64,000 nucleotides of DNA from contig NC_091967.1 in NCBI RefSeq assembly GCF_036711975.1, forward strand, positions 6,014,001-6,078,000, read 5' to 3'. This document shows, piece by piece, positions 21,948 through 33,887 of this stretch; the stretch's first letter is position 1, and each line of letters opens with the position of its first letter. The notes beneath the pieces were generated by a model, which saw nothing but the letters and a program-made list of their open reading frames with translations, ran no database searches and was not told where the DNA came from. Source of the stretch: Onthophagus taurus (lineage: Eukaryota; Arthropoda; Insecta; Coleoptera; Scarabaeidae). Made by a program: the position numbers and the translations under genes.

Positions 21948-24900
21948 ATGGCATCGGCTTTTAAGAACTTTAACAAGTTCGGCAGTGTCCTGTCCACATT
22001 GAAAAAAGTTTCTCCAAGGAATTATTACACTTACGTAAAAGAACCTGCCCAGCCGATCAAAGGGAAAGAACCGAAATGGTGTTCAGCTCAAGAAGCTTTC
22101 ACAGATTTGCAATCAGGTAAATAAAAAGAATTCCAAATATAAAGTGTTTCTTTTAATTTAGATTAACATTTTGTAGTTTGAGAGATAAATGTGACGTACA
22201 CTAAATGTAATTATTAGTTATGTATTCGCCAAGGTCATTATTATATAACTTTAAAAACAGGTTGGAAATTCTGTATTTTTTGAGGTTATGAGATGATAAA
22301 ATTTGATTTTTTTAAGGTTACGTCTTTTTTTGTTGAATTTGTTTTTGAGATGGTGTTGATTTTAAAATAGTTTCGTGTCAATTTGAACTTTGATCTCTAC
22401 GCGTTAACAAGGATTTGATTAATTTCGATGTTTGCTACTTGTAGCCTTAAGTTATAAATAGTTCTGTATTTCGTATTGCATTTTTGCTTTCCCTCTTCTT
22501 TAGGAGATGGAAAAATCAATAAAAGTATGAATGAAAATGGCACGAAACTTAACACCACAATTGTTATTGGAGGGGGCTTCTTTTGCGTGTGTTTTATCGA
22601 TTTATTAAAAATAATAAGTTAAAATGTAACTTTTGATGCTTTAAATGTTTTGGCACGTTATAAAAATGATGTCTGCATAGTATTCTATTAGGATATGAAA
22701 CAAAAATATCAAACGCCTGGCGCCCGAGTTTAGACTTTGAAAGTCCAAAGGACTTTTTTGACAACCTTTGCCAAGGTAAAAGTAATAGTGAGAAAAATTG
22801 GAGAGCGCTCAAAAAACACTCAATGTTACTAAAACACTTTAATTCTGAGTATTTGTTTATTGTAAATATTATGAAAAGCAAAAAAATGTTTTAAAATATG
22901 TTGTCTGGTTAAAGGTTTCATTTTCGGTACGATAAAAACTGTTCAAAGTTCAACGACGATAATAATTCGCATTGTTTAAGAGTTCTAAATAAATTTTAAG
23001 AATAAATTTACACTTTCAAATATTTATTTTCTTGAATGAAGAATTCGCGAAATAATTCTATTGGCGTTTTGCCCTGTTTTTGGCTATTTTAAAGGAGAGT
23101 GTCTAATCTAACGCCCCATTTGCGTCATCGATTCTTTAGTCGGTGTAGTCGAAGGGCAAAGTAGAGGGGATTTCGGGAACAAAGTACATACTTACGCACG
23201 ATGCAGGTTTTTTGTTTAGCTTCGAAAATAGGTTATTTTTGAACACCGAGATCTGGGAAAATTCGAAATTCGCGGATTAGAAATAAAATGATTAAATTAG
23301 GAATGTTTGAAAATGCAATAATTTGATTTCAAATCAGTATTACCTTAAATACAGTATGCAAAAACCACCTCAATTAACCACTAAACTAGCGGAATCGATG
23401 CCGAGGTGTCTTAACTGCTGTTGTTAAGCAAACAGGCTTCCAAGAAAGTATTAGTGTTATTCCAAATGTATAATTTTCTTAGTTATTATTAAAGTTTGTA
23501 CAGTTGGAATACGGTTTTTGCTGTCAATTGTAATTAAAATGTCCTTTACCGTTGTCGAACTACAGAGGTAACCAATATACCTATTTTTGCTTTTACTCCT
23601 CTTAAGTGAAATAAATCATCAAAATATTTGAAATTTGTACTACCATTTTTGAAGAATTCGTGATTTCCTAATATTTCGGAGGGTGTTCGAATACCGATTT
23701 TGCATACTGTTTGTGTAAAGATAAGGTATCAGCGATGTAACACAATTTTCGCTCCTATAAGGTGACACTTCTTTTTGATATGCAAATTTCAACTATTTCA
23801 GAAAAAAGAATTTTTAGAAAAAATTAACCTGGACTTGATAACATTGAACCCGCAATTGGTGCTCATTTTTAGAAGATAACTATCGAATATAAATATAAAA
23901 AACGTCAACATTTGTTTTAATTTGACATTTAGGTTATAACTCAAAAGTTTTTATCAAGTTCATGTGTCATAGCTGCCAACTTAAATTTTGAGTTTAATTG
24001 TCTTATAAATTTTAATTACTCTTTTAGTGTTTATAAATTTGAATTAATAACTGAAATTATTTGATGTTAAAAAGATTACAGACGCCGAGACGTTTTTTAT
24101 TATTTTTTTAAAGCAATAACCAACCTTATTATAAATCCGAAATAAAAAATGAGGTTAAGAATCTGTCAATGTTTTGTCAAAGTTTTGCATCGAGATAAAT
24201 TATAAATTATTTATTACATTATTTACACTGTCGAAGGGTTAAGTACGTTACAATTCCAATTAAACAGATAAAAATAATCAAGTTTATTGTCGTGATTATT
24301 AATAAACTTGTCGTATTCACCATTAAAATTTCGTAATGTAATTTCTGAATAATACTTTGAGTGGTTTTGAAACCATAATTTCTTCTGAAATCTAATTTAC
24401 TACGTAGTGACAATGTCAATCAATTTAATCAAATTTAACTAATCATTCCAAGTTACCATATTCGATATTTTCGTCACGAAGTTATCGATAAGATAAGCTG
24501 AAGGAAATTAATCGGTGTAGCTTAAACCAAAATATGCAGAACGATATTGTAATTGAAATTAGATATGATGTGATTTGTCCTTTATCACAGAAAATAAATA
24601 CTCTTTACATTTAAATGCGCCATCTTTTGATGGCAAGCCATTTCAAATGACTATTTAATGAATACAAGTCGATTGTAATAACTTCTAATAAGTGTTAATA
24701 TTTGTGAAATGTATATACAAAACGGGTAAATAAAAGACTGTTTAGCCGTGCGTCTGTGTATTTTTATTGAATTAAAAGTAGAACTAACACTAGACCTAGA
24801 ATTAGAAACATTCGGGTTTAGCCGCACGTCTCTAAAGATGGCTAAACCCCAATGTTTCTAGTTCTAAGTTTAGTTTTAGTTCTAGTTTTAGTCCAATAAA

Positions 24901-26917
24901 GATATACAACAGTCTAATGTTGAATAACAATTAAAACTAGAACTAACATTTGACCTGGAACTAGAAACATTCAGGTTTAGTCGTCTTAGGTTCGTTACTA
25001 CCATCTTCTGGTTAAGCTATCTAAGGGATTATTACCACGGTTAGGCTATTTTACGCGCTCTGATTGGCTAGTAGATGGGTTTATCTATAAGATAAATTTA
25101 TCTAAAAGATGATAGTAATGGACCTTAATAGACGAACGGCTAAACCCGAATGTTTCTAATTCTAGTGCTAGTGTTAGTTTTAGTTATTCTGCAAATATCT
25201 GTGCTTATGATGAAAGAGGGTTAAATTTAATAACTTCTAACTAACGCCATCTTTTAACCGACGCATGTAATTGTGTCTAAATACATAAAAATGTTAAATA
25301 TTGAAGTTCTATAAATATAATTTTTCAGGAAATACGGTTTTTGTGCAAGGAGCAGCCGCAACACCCGTTCCGTTACTGGATGCAATGACGGAAGTTGGCA
25401 AGCAAAAAAAATTAAAAGACATCACAGTTTGTCACATGCACACTGAAGGAAATGCAGGATACCATGATAAATCCTGCGAAGGTATTTTCAGGTTTGTTAA
25501 CAACAACAGAAAAATCAAAGGAAAAATTGTGATTTTAACTGATTAATATTAAACATTTATGAATAAAACTTGTTTTTAATTACATTCTACATCATTCTTA
25601 TTTGCAGGTCATGTTCTTTCTTTATGGGCGGAAATGTAAGAAAACCGGTAGCTGAAGGTCGCGCGGATGCCATTCCTATTTTCTTATCAGAAATTCCTCT
25701 TTTATTTTATAGAGGAATCGTGAAACCGGATATCGCAGTTATTCACGTAAATAAAATCAATTTTTTTTTGTATTTTTTCTTAAAATTTTTATGTTAAGGT
25801 TTCTCCCCCGGATAGTCATGGTTTTTGTAGCATCGGCACCAGTGTTGATTGTGTCCGAGCTGGTATGATTCATTCCAAAATCATTGTTGGTAAGCAAATA
25901 TCAAAAAAAAAAATTTTTATATTAACATAATTTTTGTTAGCATTGGTAAATAAGCAAATGCCAAGAACATTTGGAGACAGCATCATCCATATAAGTCACA
26001 TTGATTATGCTGTGAAACACGATGGACCTTTACCAACGCACGGTGGTCGCCCCCCAAGCGACGTCGAAGCCCAAATCGGTAAATTAATCGCTGAAAATTT
26101 AATCGAAGACGGCGCTACCCTCCAAATGGGTATTGGAAACATCCCCGATGCCGTCCTTGCTCAATTAACGAACCACAAAGACTTGGGGATTCACTCCGAA
26201 ATGTTCGCTGATGGTGTTGTTGATTTGGTTAAACTTGGTTGTGTGACAAATAATAAAAAACAAAAACACCAAGGAAGAGTTGTTGGCTCGTTTTTGATTG
26301 GGACGAAAAAGTTGTATGATTTTGTTGATAATAATCCTTTTGTTGAAATGCTTAGAGTCGATTATGTAAATAGTACAAGTATGTAAATAATTAAGACATA
26401 CATAAATGTTTTTTTTAATTAATTTTTTTAATTTAATTTCAGGAATTATTGCTGAACAACCAAAAATGACCGCGATAAATTCTTGCATTGAAATTGATTT
26501 AACTGGACAAGTTAATTCAGATTCAATCGGTACAAGAATGTATTCCGGATTTGGGGGACAAATAGATTTTATTCGAGGGGCCGCGGAATCTTTAGATGGA
26601 TTGGGAAAACCAATTATTGCTTTACCATCGGTTACTAATAAAGGAGAATCTAAAATTGCCCCCGTTTTAAAGCAGGGTACAAAATTTTTTAATAAAAAAT
26701 TTCGTTTATATTAATAACGTTTTTTTTATTAGGTGCTGGTGTTGTAACAACTCGTGCTCACGTTCATTATGTTGTAACCGAACATGGAATTGCTCATCTT
26801 TTTGGAAAATCATTAAGACAACGAGCTCACGCTTTAATCCAAGTCGCTCATCCCAATCATAGAGAAAGTTTAGAAAAAGCCGCCTTTGAACGTCTTAAGT
26901 GTATGCCAACTCCTTAA
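21948..26917 (+). CDS. Acetyl-CoA hydrolase / acetate CoA-transferase family, mitochondrial
   Basis: Seven exons, 21948-22116, 25329-25491, 25608-25746, 25799-25889, 25941-26378, 26443-26676 and 26733-26917, encode 472 residues. The start MASAFKNFNKFGSVLSTLKK is basic and amphipathic with no acidic residue, fitting a mitochondrial targeting peptide. The body has the family landmarks VFVQGAAATPVPLLDAM, HMHTEGNAGYHD, FFMGGNVRKPV, HVSPPDSHGFCSIG, LQMGIGNIPDAV, HSEMFADGVVDL (likely containing the catalytic Glu), FGGQIDFIRGAAES and YVVTEHGIAHLFGKSLR. Relatives include 4-hydroxybutyrate CoA-transferases and the Drosophila protein CG7920. The exact acyl donor and acceptor are not readable. The ATG at 21948 is chosen because no in-frame ATG lies upstream. 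Intron 1 is 3.2 kb and carries hairpin repeats. Confidence 0.93.
24771..25191. repeat. Two hairpin repeats of the AACTAGAACTAACA family
   Basis: The first unit (about 24771-24892) is a palindrome. AGAACTAACACTAGACCTAG and TTCGGGTTTAGCCG are mirrored after a short centre by GGCTAAACCCCAATG and TTCTAGTTCTAAG. The second (about 24921-25191) has the same arms but a 140-bp spacer. Both lie in intron 1 of the CoA-transferase gene. Related sequences recur at about 41195-41265, 42086-42330 and 57540-57620. Probably a non-autonomous foldback family. The rest of this intron (22117-25328) shows nothing else I can name. Confidence 0.7.
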
Positions 26918-28590
26918 AGTAATCGATTAGGTATTTTATTAAAATTTTATAAAGAAAAATTAACAAATTAATGATTTAATTTTTGTTGTAGGTACAAAAA
27001 TCAGTTACATGTTTCGAAACATGAAGCTAGGTATTAAAAATATTGTTATCAGGTTATCTTCGTAAGCACACATACCATGTGATGATGAAGTTTTATATCA
27101 ATATACACAGGATTAAAAAAAAAAGTTTTAATAGCAATTAATTAAAGTTGGACAAATCGAACGATTTTTAAAGATGGTTTAGTGTTTAAAAAAAGCCTAA
27201 GGAAAAAATTTGGTTATTTTTATTGATATTTTATCATAGCATTTTATATGTACATTGATTATATTTGTTATTTTTATTTGTTTTCATTTTATATACCACC
27301 AAGAAGAAATTTTCGTCATGACATAAAAAGTGAATATATCATAAAAATTTTATAAAATGTCGAAGTTTAGGTAAATAAAAATTAATTAAATAACAATAAA
27401 ATCATTCATTTAAGTCTTTAAGAGTTTTATTTATTAATTCAATACTCCACTTAATGATCTTAACCATCAGCTCTTTGAGTCAGCTTTTAACACAATTCAG
27501 TAAAATTCAAAATTTCCAAACATATTTCTCCAATCCAAAACAATACAATCCATTAAATATTTCCGTATTAACAGTTGGTGTAATAAATATAATTATTTGT
27601 TTTTAAATACCAGGAAAATAATACTCCGTAATTTACAGGAAACTGTAAATTTCATTTCTTCGACGACACTAGATTTCGGCGGCGTTTAGAAATTTTATAA
27701 AAAAAAGTTTATCTTTATTCTAAAACAATAAGAAAAAGACCTGTCGAACCTTATATTTTTGTAATCAGAAAAAAATAACGAATTTAATAAGCGAATAATC
27801 AGTGGTTGTTTCAATAACCAAGATAATTGCACTTTCTCGTTTTAAAATATTTTCAATTTTGGCCTCTAGAGGAAAAACAAAAGAAGATAGCGCTTTGAGG
27901 TTTTCGACATTGGAACTTATTTAAAAAAAGAGATCGAGACATGTAAGCTACTTTCTTTCTAACTCTTATAGTTTCTGAGATAGCCTATTCGGACATCGAA
28001 TTAGAACCATCCTGTAATTATTTCCCAATAATAATAATTATTACAATTTAAATTGATTTTACGATATTGTATTAAAATAATATTATTATATATGCATTTA
28101 ATTTAAATTTAAAATAATTCCATATATTCGGTGTTGTGATAACACCGCCATCTAACAATAAAACCCAGAATATAGGATCAATAGCGAGAATACCCCCTGC
28201 TTTGTATGTGACCTTGATAAACGTTATCGGCAAGTTTGACATCTGATTTATATTGCCAACATTATTATTCCAATAAATCAAATTTTTTTTATTCCACTAT
28301 CAGCGTGTTTACATAACTTCTTTTTAGATTTTTACATTATAAAAAAAAACGATGATTTTATATTATCAATAAAATTAATAATGACCCGATATCTTTATTG
28401 ATTTACCATCGATAAATTTATTTTTCGTTAAGTTGGTATCACCTGAATCTATAGTTGGTATGAATTATCGCCACTTTATCTTATTTGTTCTGATAAAGCT
28501 GTTAATAATTATCAGTTTTCGCCCCAAAAGCACCTAGGTATGTGTGTTTTTTAAATTTTGTGAAGTCAAACTTAAAGCACATTGAGAACA
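26918..28590. other. Intergenic region before the caspase gene
   Basis: AT-rich sequence following the CoA-transferase stop. Its 3' UTR probably ends near 27420, where AATAAAATC occurs. The caspase promoter should lie just upstream of 28591. No coding structure or repeat was recognised. Confidence 0.45.
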
Positions 28591-30200
28591 ATGTTTAGTA
28601 AATCGAAGAAAAAAACTAAAGAGTAAGTTATAAAATAATTTATTATTAAGATTTTTCTTAATTTTCTATAAAATGACTCATTCTTTTGTTGTTACTTATT
28701 TGTTAACCATTTATAGATATTATTTACTAAGTAGATAAAAGTAATCTTATCTATAATTTTTTTTATTTTAGAAATTCTTTAATGCCATTTAATACAAGTA
28801 GTTTTACTCAAACTCAAAACACTATTACAACTACGACAGGTGGGATTACAACAACAACGCGAATTGAAAGATCTTCATTTCAAGAATATCGTTCAAGTTC
28901 ATCTATAACAAGTTCCTCACTCAATTCATCAAGTTCAGGATTCACTCGTTTATCCAATGATCGATCTTCATTGCCTAAATCGGCTTTTGGTAACCCCATT
29001 CATAATTACAATGCAAATACAAAAAGTGTTCCACCACTAAAATATAATTCCAATGAACTTCAAAAACGTATTGAATATAAACCAACAAATGATGCAAAAC
29101 CATTTCCAACTACGAATACTAGTTTTGGTTCTCAACTAAATCAAATAAAACCGAGTGCAAGTAATGTTTTAAACTCTAGTAATTCAAATAATGTTCCTTT
29201 ATCTAGATTTCAATTAAATCAAACAAACCCGAAACCAATTGTAACAACTTTCTCTAATGTAAATCAATTAAAATCCAATTTAAATGATTCCAAGAATGCT
29301 TTTAACAATGAATTGAATGAAAAATTAAAGATAAAAGTTAAAGCAACTGGAATTTATCTTGGGGATGGTTCGAAAATTCCAAGTTATGATACAAGATCAT
29401 CAAGAAATCGTGGAAAATTATTATTAATTAACAACATTGATTTTAAAGACGAAAAGAAAAAGAGGAGTGGTGCTGAAGTTGACCAAGTAAATTTAGTAGC
29501 AGTTTTTAAACAAATTGGTTTTGATATTTTACAATATAAAAATAAAACTAAGGCTGAAACTGAACGTATTGTAAAATCGTTCGCTTCAGATTCAAGTTTA
29601 AAAAAATATGATATGTGTGTAACTGTTATTATGAGCCATGGTACAACAATCGATGCACAGACTGTGATCGAAACTACCGATGAAAAAGAATTACCAACTG
29701 AATGGGTTGTGCAACAATTTCATGGAGATATTTGTAAAGGAATGAATGGAAAACCGAAAATTTTTATATTTCAATGTTGTAGGTAAGTCAATAATTTCAT
29801 TTTTTGCAAAAACCAGATTGTAATAATTCTTTTAAGAGGTGACAAATCAAATTCTGTTCTTCACACGGATGCAAAACCTTTTCAAGCGCCACGAAAAGTA
29901 CAGGATATTCTAATAAGTTATTCAACTTTACCAGGTAATGCAACAAAATATTCTTTTAAATTTAATAAATGAATATGTTTTCTAGGTTTTGCTGCTTATC
30001 GTGACCCAACATTGGGTTCATGGTACATTCAAGGATTGTGTAAAGTATTTATGGAGCATGCCCATGATACCCATATAGAAGATCTTTTAAAAATTGTCGA
30101 TGATGAACTAAAAAAAGTAGATGCTGGCCCCAATCATCGACAAACTAGTAATTATGACAATCGAGGTTTCAAAATTTGTTATTTAAATCCTATTAAATAA
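28591..30200 (+). CDS. Caspase with long Ser/Thr/Asn-rich prodomain
   Basis: Four exons, 28591-28622, 28772-29782, 29837-29934 and 29986-30200, encode 451 residues. Residues 1 to about 190 form a low-complexity Ser/Thr/Asn/Gln-rich prodomain with no visible CARD or DED. This recalls Drosophila Strica/Dream more than Dronc or Dredd. The p20 part has RGKLLLINNIDF, KRSGAEVDQVNL (substrate-binding Arg and Asp) and the catalytic histidine in VIMSHG. The active-site cysteine lies in QCCRG, where most caspases have QACRG; the intron splits the Arg codon. The p10 part has PGFAAYRDPTLGSWYIQGLC, keeping the S1/S3 pocket. A possible inter-subunit cleavage site is HTD in the linker. Likely active, since both catalytic residues are present; the prodomain suggests an initiator or regulated role, which is inference. 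Confidence 0.92.
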
Positions 30201-30429
30201 GTATTAATAATTAATCGAGAGAAATCTTAATATTTTTATTTTATTATGTATTGATTTATATTTGGTGTTTAATTTATTGTATTTTTATAAAAAAAATAAA
30301 TAAAACTAAGTAGATTTAACTTTTTCTTAATTATTCTCACCACCTTCTCTGTGGTCAGTAAATTACATTACATTACATAGATTACATATTTGGTAGGCGG
30401 ACCAACCCAAGGTTTATATATTAACTTAT

Positions 30430-31340
30430 ATATAAACCTTGGGACCAACCAACCTTGCACCGCGAACCTAAAAATCTCTGCAACCCGCAATGTTCTTAAC
30501 AAACATTGCACATGCCTTGCTCAGTAAAAAATCATTCAGATTCTTTGGGGAGATAAACTGCGACATAACATGCTCATTTATGTTCTAGTCCTCCACACAT
30601 AGTCGGCATTCAACATCGTCGGCTAGACCCAACAAGTTGAGGTGTGTCTTTAATCGGCAGTGTTCAGTAAAGACACCCATTAGAACTTTAATGCTGCTAC
30701 GAGCAAGTCCTAAAATATTCTCGGGTTCCATAATGGCGATGTCGATAAACAGCTCAGCACGTCTCATTCCAGAAGAACAGGTCCACAGTAGGCGAAGTCT
30801 TTCTTCAATTTTATGTTTGGCCATCGCAAATGATATATGCCAACTGACTTTCGTACTAGCTCATCTGCCGCTTCATTGCCAGCAATCCCAGTGTGACCTA
30901 GGGCCCAGATCAAACAAACTCTGTTACCACAACTCAGTGTGTTTAATGTTCTTTTACAGTTATTAGCCGGAGCCGACACCGTTTTCACGGCCTGCAGCGC
31001 CTGGAGAGCGGCTTGACTGCCTCAGAAAAATCGTACTGTCATGTTCTTCACCCCTCTCTCAAGAATGATTCTAGCACCCAAGTCAATAGCAAATACTTCC
31101 GCCTGAAATACGGTACAGTACGTACCCAGGCTGTAAGCCTGCTTAATTGGAAGTGGGTGGCAGCATACTCCTGCCCAGACACCATCCGGAGTTTTTGATC
31201 CATCTGTGAACATGCAAATATCTGCTTGAACTTTGATCCAGGACAATCTGGTATCGAGCATTAATCACTGATCAGTGCTTATAATGTCTTTGGCAGCCCG
31301 TTAGTAGGACATGTCGGAACAATTTTGAGCATTTTTCAGA
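30430..31340 (-). mobile_element. Non-LTR (LINE) fragment, RNase H domain and 3' end
   Basis: On the minus strand three overlapping frames encode pieces of a LINE RNase H domain. These are ICMFTDGSKTPDGVWAGV with the first catalytic Asp, then QAEVFAIDLGA, then LGHTGIAGNEAADELVRKS with the His/Asp pair. Next come RLLWTCSSGMRRAELF and a CRLCVED zinc-like end. Frame breaks show it is inactive. The 3' part is shared with copies at 2984-3420 and 6566-6800. It lies between the caspase and the CaaX microprotein gene. The family looks like the I/Jockey/R1 side of LINEs, which carry a C-terminal RNase H. Confidence 0.8.
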
Positions 31341-31887
31341 ACATCCATTGCTACTCGTTGAATTCGTGAAAGTTTACTGATCACTGAAGCCTATCGGACT
31401 TTCCTATACTAGGCTTAATGCTAAATGTGCTGATTCTGGAATCGAAGCGCTTCTAACTAATAAGTCTGATTCTATTTATGACTATAAAGGCTTATGTATT
31501 GAATTATGAAGGTATTTATCTCAGTTTAGAATGACTTTCTATAGAAAAAAAAACATGGTATGTAATCAGATAAAGTGCCATTTCCGATTACGGCATCTGA
31601 TTGAAATTTAAAGGAACAAATACAATTGTGTTTCCACATATTCATGCATACACACATTCATATAATCTATGACGATATAAAGATGTTAATTTCGATTATA
31701 AATTATTTTTCAGTTAATGTTTTTTTTTTAAATTCATTCTTATTCTTATATATAATCATTTCAAATGCAATGATTAGATTATAAAAGTCGATTAAAAAAG
31801 CGATAAGATATAAATTTTGCTAAACTGTTGATTCACTAGTTAATTTATGTTTTATAGTCATTCAGAAATTAGTGAAATTTTCCTATA

Positions 31888-32382
31888 ATGTAAGTAAAAG
31901 TCAGCTACATATATGTCATTATTTTGTATAGGTTATGTTACAAATTTAAAAAAATCTAATAAAATTGATCATTTCTAAAATTATTAATATACAATTATTT
32001 CTAAATTATCCATTTAATTGTTGCAGGCCAAATCCAACCAATACAGGTAAGAAAAAAGTTAAAAAAAAATTTTTGTAATAAATTTGGGAAGTTAACTTTC
32101 TTATTTGAGGTTAGAATATTACCCTAACCTCAAAAAATTAGGTTTTATTATAAAGTTAAGTGTTGATTATTAAAATTTATATCCTTTCTGGTTAGCACAT
32201 ATTTTTGTTTTATACTTGTAAAAATATGTACAAAATAATATTTTTTTAATAAAGGGAACCTTGAAACCGATTCTAAGGTGTGGAAATCACCTAGTAATCC
32301 CCCAACCGACTCAGCACCAACTCCACCAACTACAGAAAAGATCTCGTCTTCTCAACCAAAACGGAAATGTGTAATACTTTAA
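31888..32382 (+). CDS. Candidate 49-residue prenylated microprotein (CaaX box)
   Basis: Three pieces splice in frame: the last two bases of exon 1 (31888-31889), a 20-nt microexon (32027-32046) and 32255-32382. The start codon ATG is itself split, AT|G, by the first intron. Splice sites are good: AAT|GTAAGT, TTGTTGCAG|G, ACAG|GTAAGA and AATAAAG|GG. The product is 49 residues, rich in Pro, Ser and Thr, beginning MPNPTNTGNLETDSKVWKSP. It ends in a basic stretch and a CaaX motif, KRKCVIL; Leu at the last position favours geranylgeranylation, so membrane attachment is expected. I do not recognise the family. Exon 1 probably starts near 31858. It is convergent with EBP2, about 100 bp away. The alternative is that this is the 3' end of a longer gene whose upstream exons I missed. 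Confidence 0.5.
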
Positions 32383-32485
32383 ATATTAAGATAGTTCCTT
32401 TTATTGTTTAATTAAATTTGATAGTTATCACTAAAATGAAACGAAAAAATTAAATGTAACATTAAATTTTATTACTTAAAAAAAG

Positions 32486-33511
32486 CTATTTTTTTCCTTT
32501 AACCTTATTTCTCATTCTACGGTTTTTCCCTGGCCTTTTATTTACTACTTTCCCTTTCCCCGTTTTTTTGCCTTTTCCACTTTTACCACGATAATAATCA
32601 TCCATATTTGCGCTACTTTCCTTTGAATTTTCTTTCAAGCCACGTTTTTTACCTCCAAAACCAAACTTTTTATTTTTCATGTTACGCTTTTCCAAGGCAC
32701 CCTTCCTTTTGCCACCCTCCAAAAAACTTGTATCATTCGTTAAACCTTTCCTTACTTTTTTCACCTGATTTAACATGTCTTTCTTTTCCTTTTGTCGTTC
32801 AATTTTTGCTTGGGTTTGTAATGCTTTACCTTCCTTTCGTTGCATTCGTAATTGTTTTACTCTTTCACTTTGTTGTTTACCTGCTTGTTCTTTAAGCAAT
32901 CGTTCCCTAATTTTTTGCATATGTTCGTCAGTTTTAACCATTTCTGCAAAGTAATCTTCAGGTCTTTTTGTAGGAATTCCAAAAGCGTGTAATCTTGGAA
33001 AACATTGTAAAACAGCGCCTTGAGCTTGCCTTTGAAATATTAATTCTCGTTTAAACTCATTGATAATGGGATCTTCGCTCGGATCATATTGAGGCAATTT
33101 TCGATTGTTTTTTAATTGGTTTTGACGTTTTTCTTCGTGTTCTGTAACACGTACTTGCATTTCAGGTGCTATAGGTGCTGGTAAATTTACACAATCTAAA
33201 GTTTCAAGCCATGGTAGATCTAACGACATTTCCTTTTGTTTTTGCAACAAACCTTTCTAAAACAAAGATGAAACAAAATCACCCAATTTTTTATAGATTA
33301 ATTCAGCTTACTGTATCGTTTGGGAATTGCCGTTTTGATTCGATTTTATTCAAACCAGGTTTTAACACACCATGTGCCAAAGCTTCTTGTAACTGCAAAT
33401 TCAATTAGTTAAAAAAGGCAAGGTAAATGTCTATATATTATTTAAAACGCTTACATCAACATCACTATTATCCGTTTCGGATTCACTCGAATTAAACTCA
33501 AAGTCACTCAT
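32486..33511 (-). CDS. Ebp2: rRNA-processing protein EBP2 (EBNA1BP2 homologue)
   Basis: Three exons on the minus strand, 33511-33455, 33392-33312 and 33256-32486, encode 302 residues (human about 306). The acidic N-terminus MSDFEFNSSESETDNSD leads to LPWLETLDCVNLPAPIAPEM and DPIINEFKRELIFQRQAQ. Then come LHAFGIPTKRPEDYFAEMVK and a coiled-coil, Lys/Arg-rich C-terminal half (KKVRKGLTNDTSFLEGGKR, then Gly/Lys repeats), all characteristic of EBP2. It is a nucleolar assembly factor of the 60S subunit, needed for 27S pre-rRNA processing. It starts 376 bp from BRX1 on the opposite strand and ends about 100 bp from the CaaX microprotein gene. Confidence 0.95.
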
Positions 33512-33887
33512 TTTTAACAAATTTTGATTAAAACTAAACAAACCCACGTGTTGTCTTGTCCGGTGAAAATATCGACAGTTTAAAATTAAGTAATCATTAC
33601 ATAGATGGCGTTTATAAGTATATCTAAAAACCTTAATTATTTATCAATTTTAGTCAAAATCTATGTACTCCTTAACTCGTTGGGTATTAATCTAAAAAAT
33701 ACATTATAACATATATAAATTAAAAGAATTTACGAAAAAAACCACATTTAATTTGTTAAAATAATCATGAAAATAGACGCGATCGTATTTACCAACTTCA
33801 CATCAGTTACATTTAATTGTCATTAATTTGTCGGTCGTGCGTTTTTATAGGTTATAAACAAACGTGTTATTTCTGATAATTTTAAAA
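33512..33887. promoter_or_regulatory. Shared EBP2/BRX1 promoter with CACGTG E-box
   Basis: 376 bp separate the two divergent start codons. A perfect palindromic E-box CACGTG lies at 33545-33550, 34 bp upstream of the EBP2 ATG. CACGTG is the Myc/Max site widely used in animal ribosome-biogenesis promoters, so shared growth control is a reasonable inference. No TATA box is evident. Confidence 0.5.
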
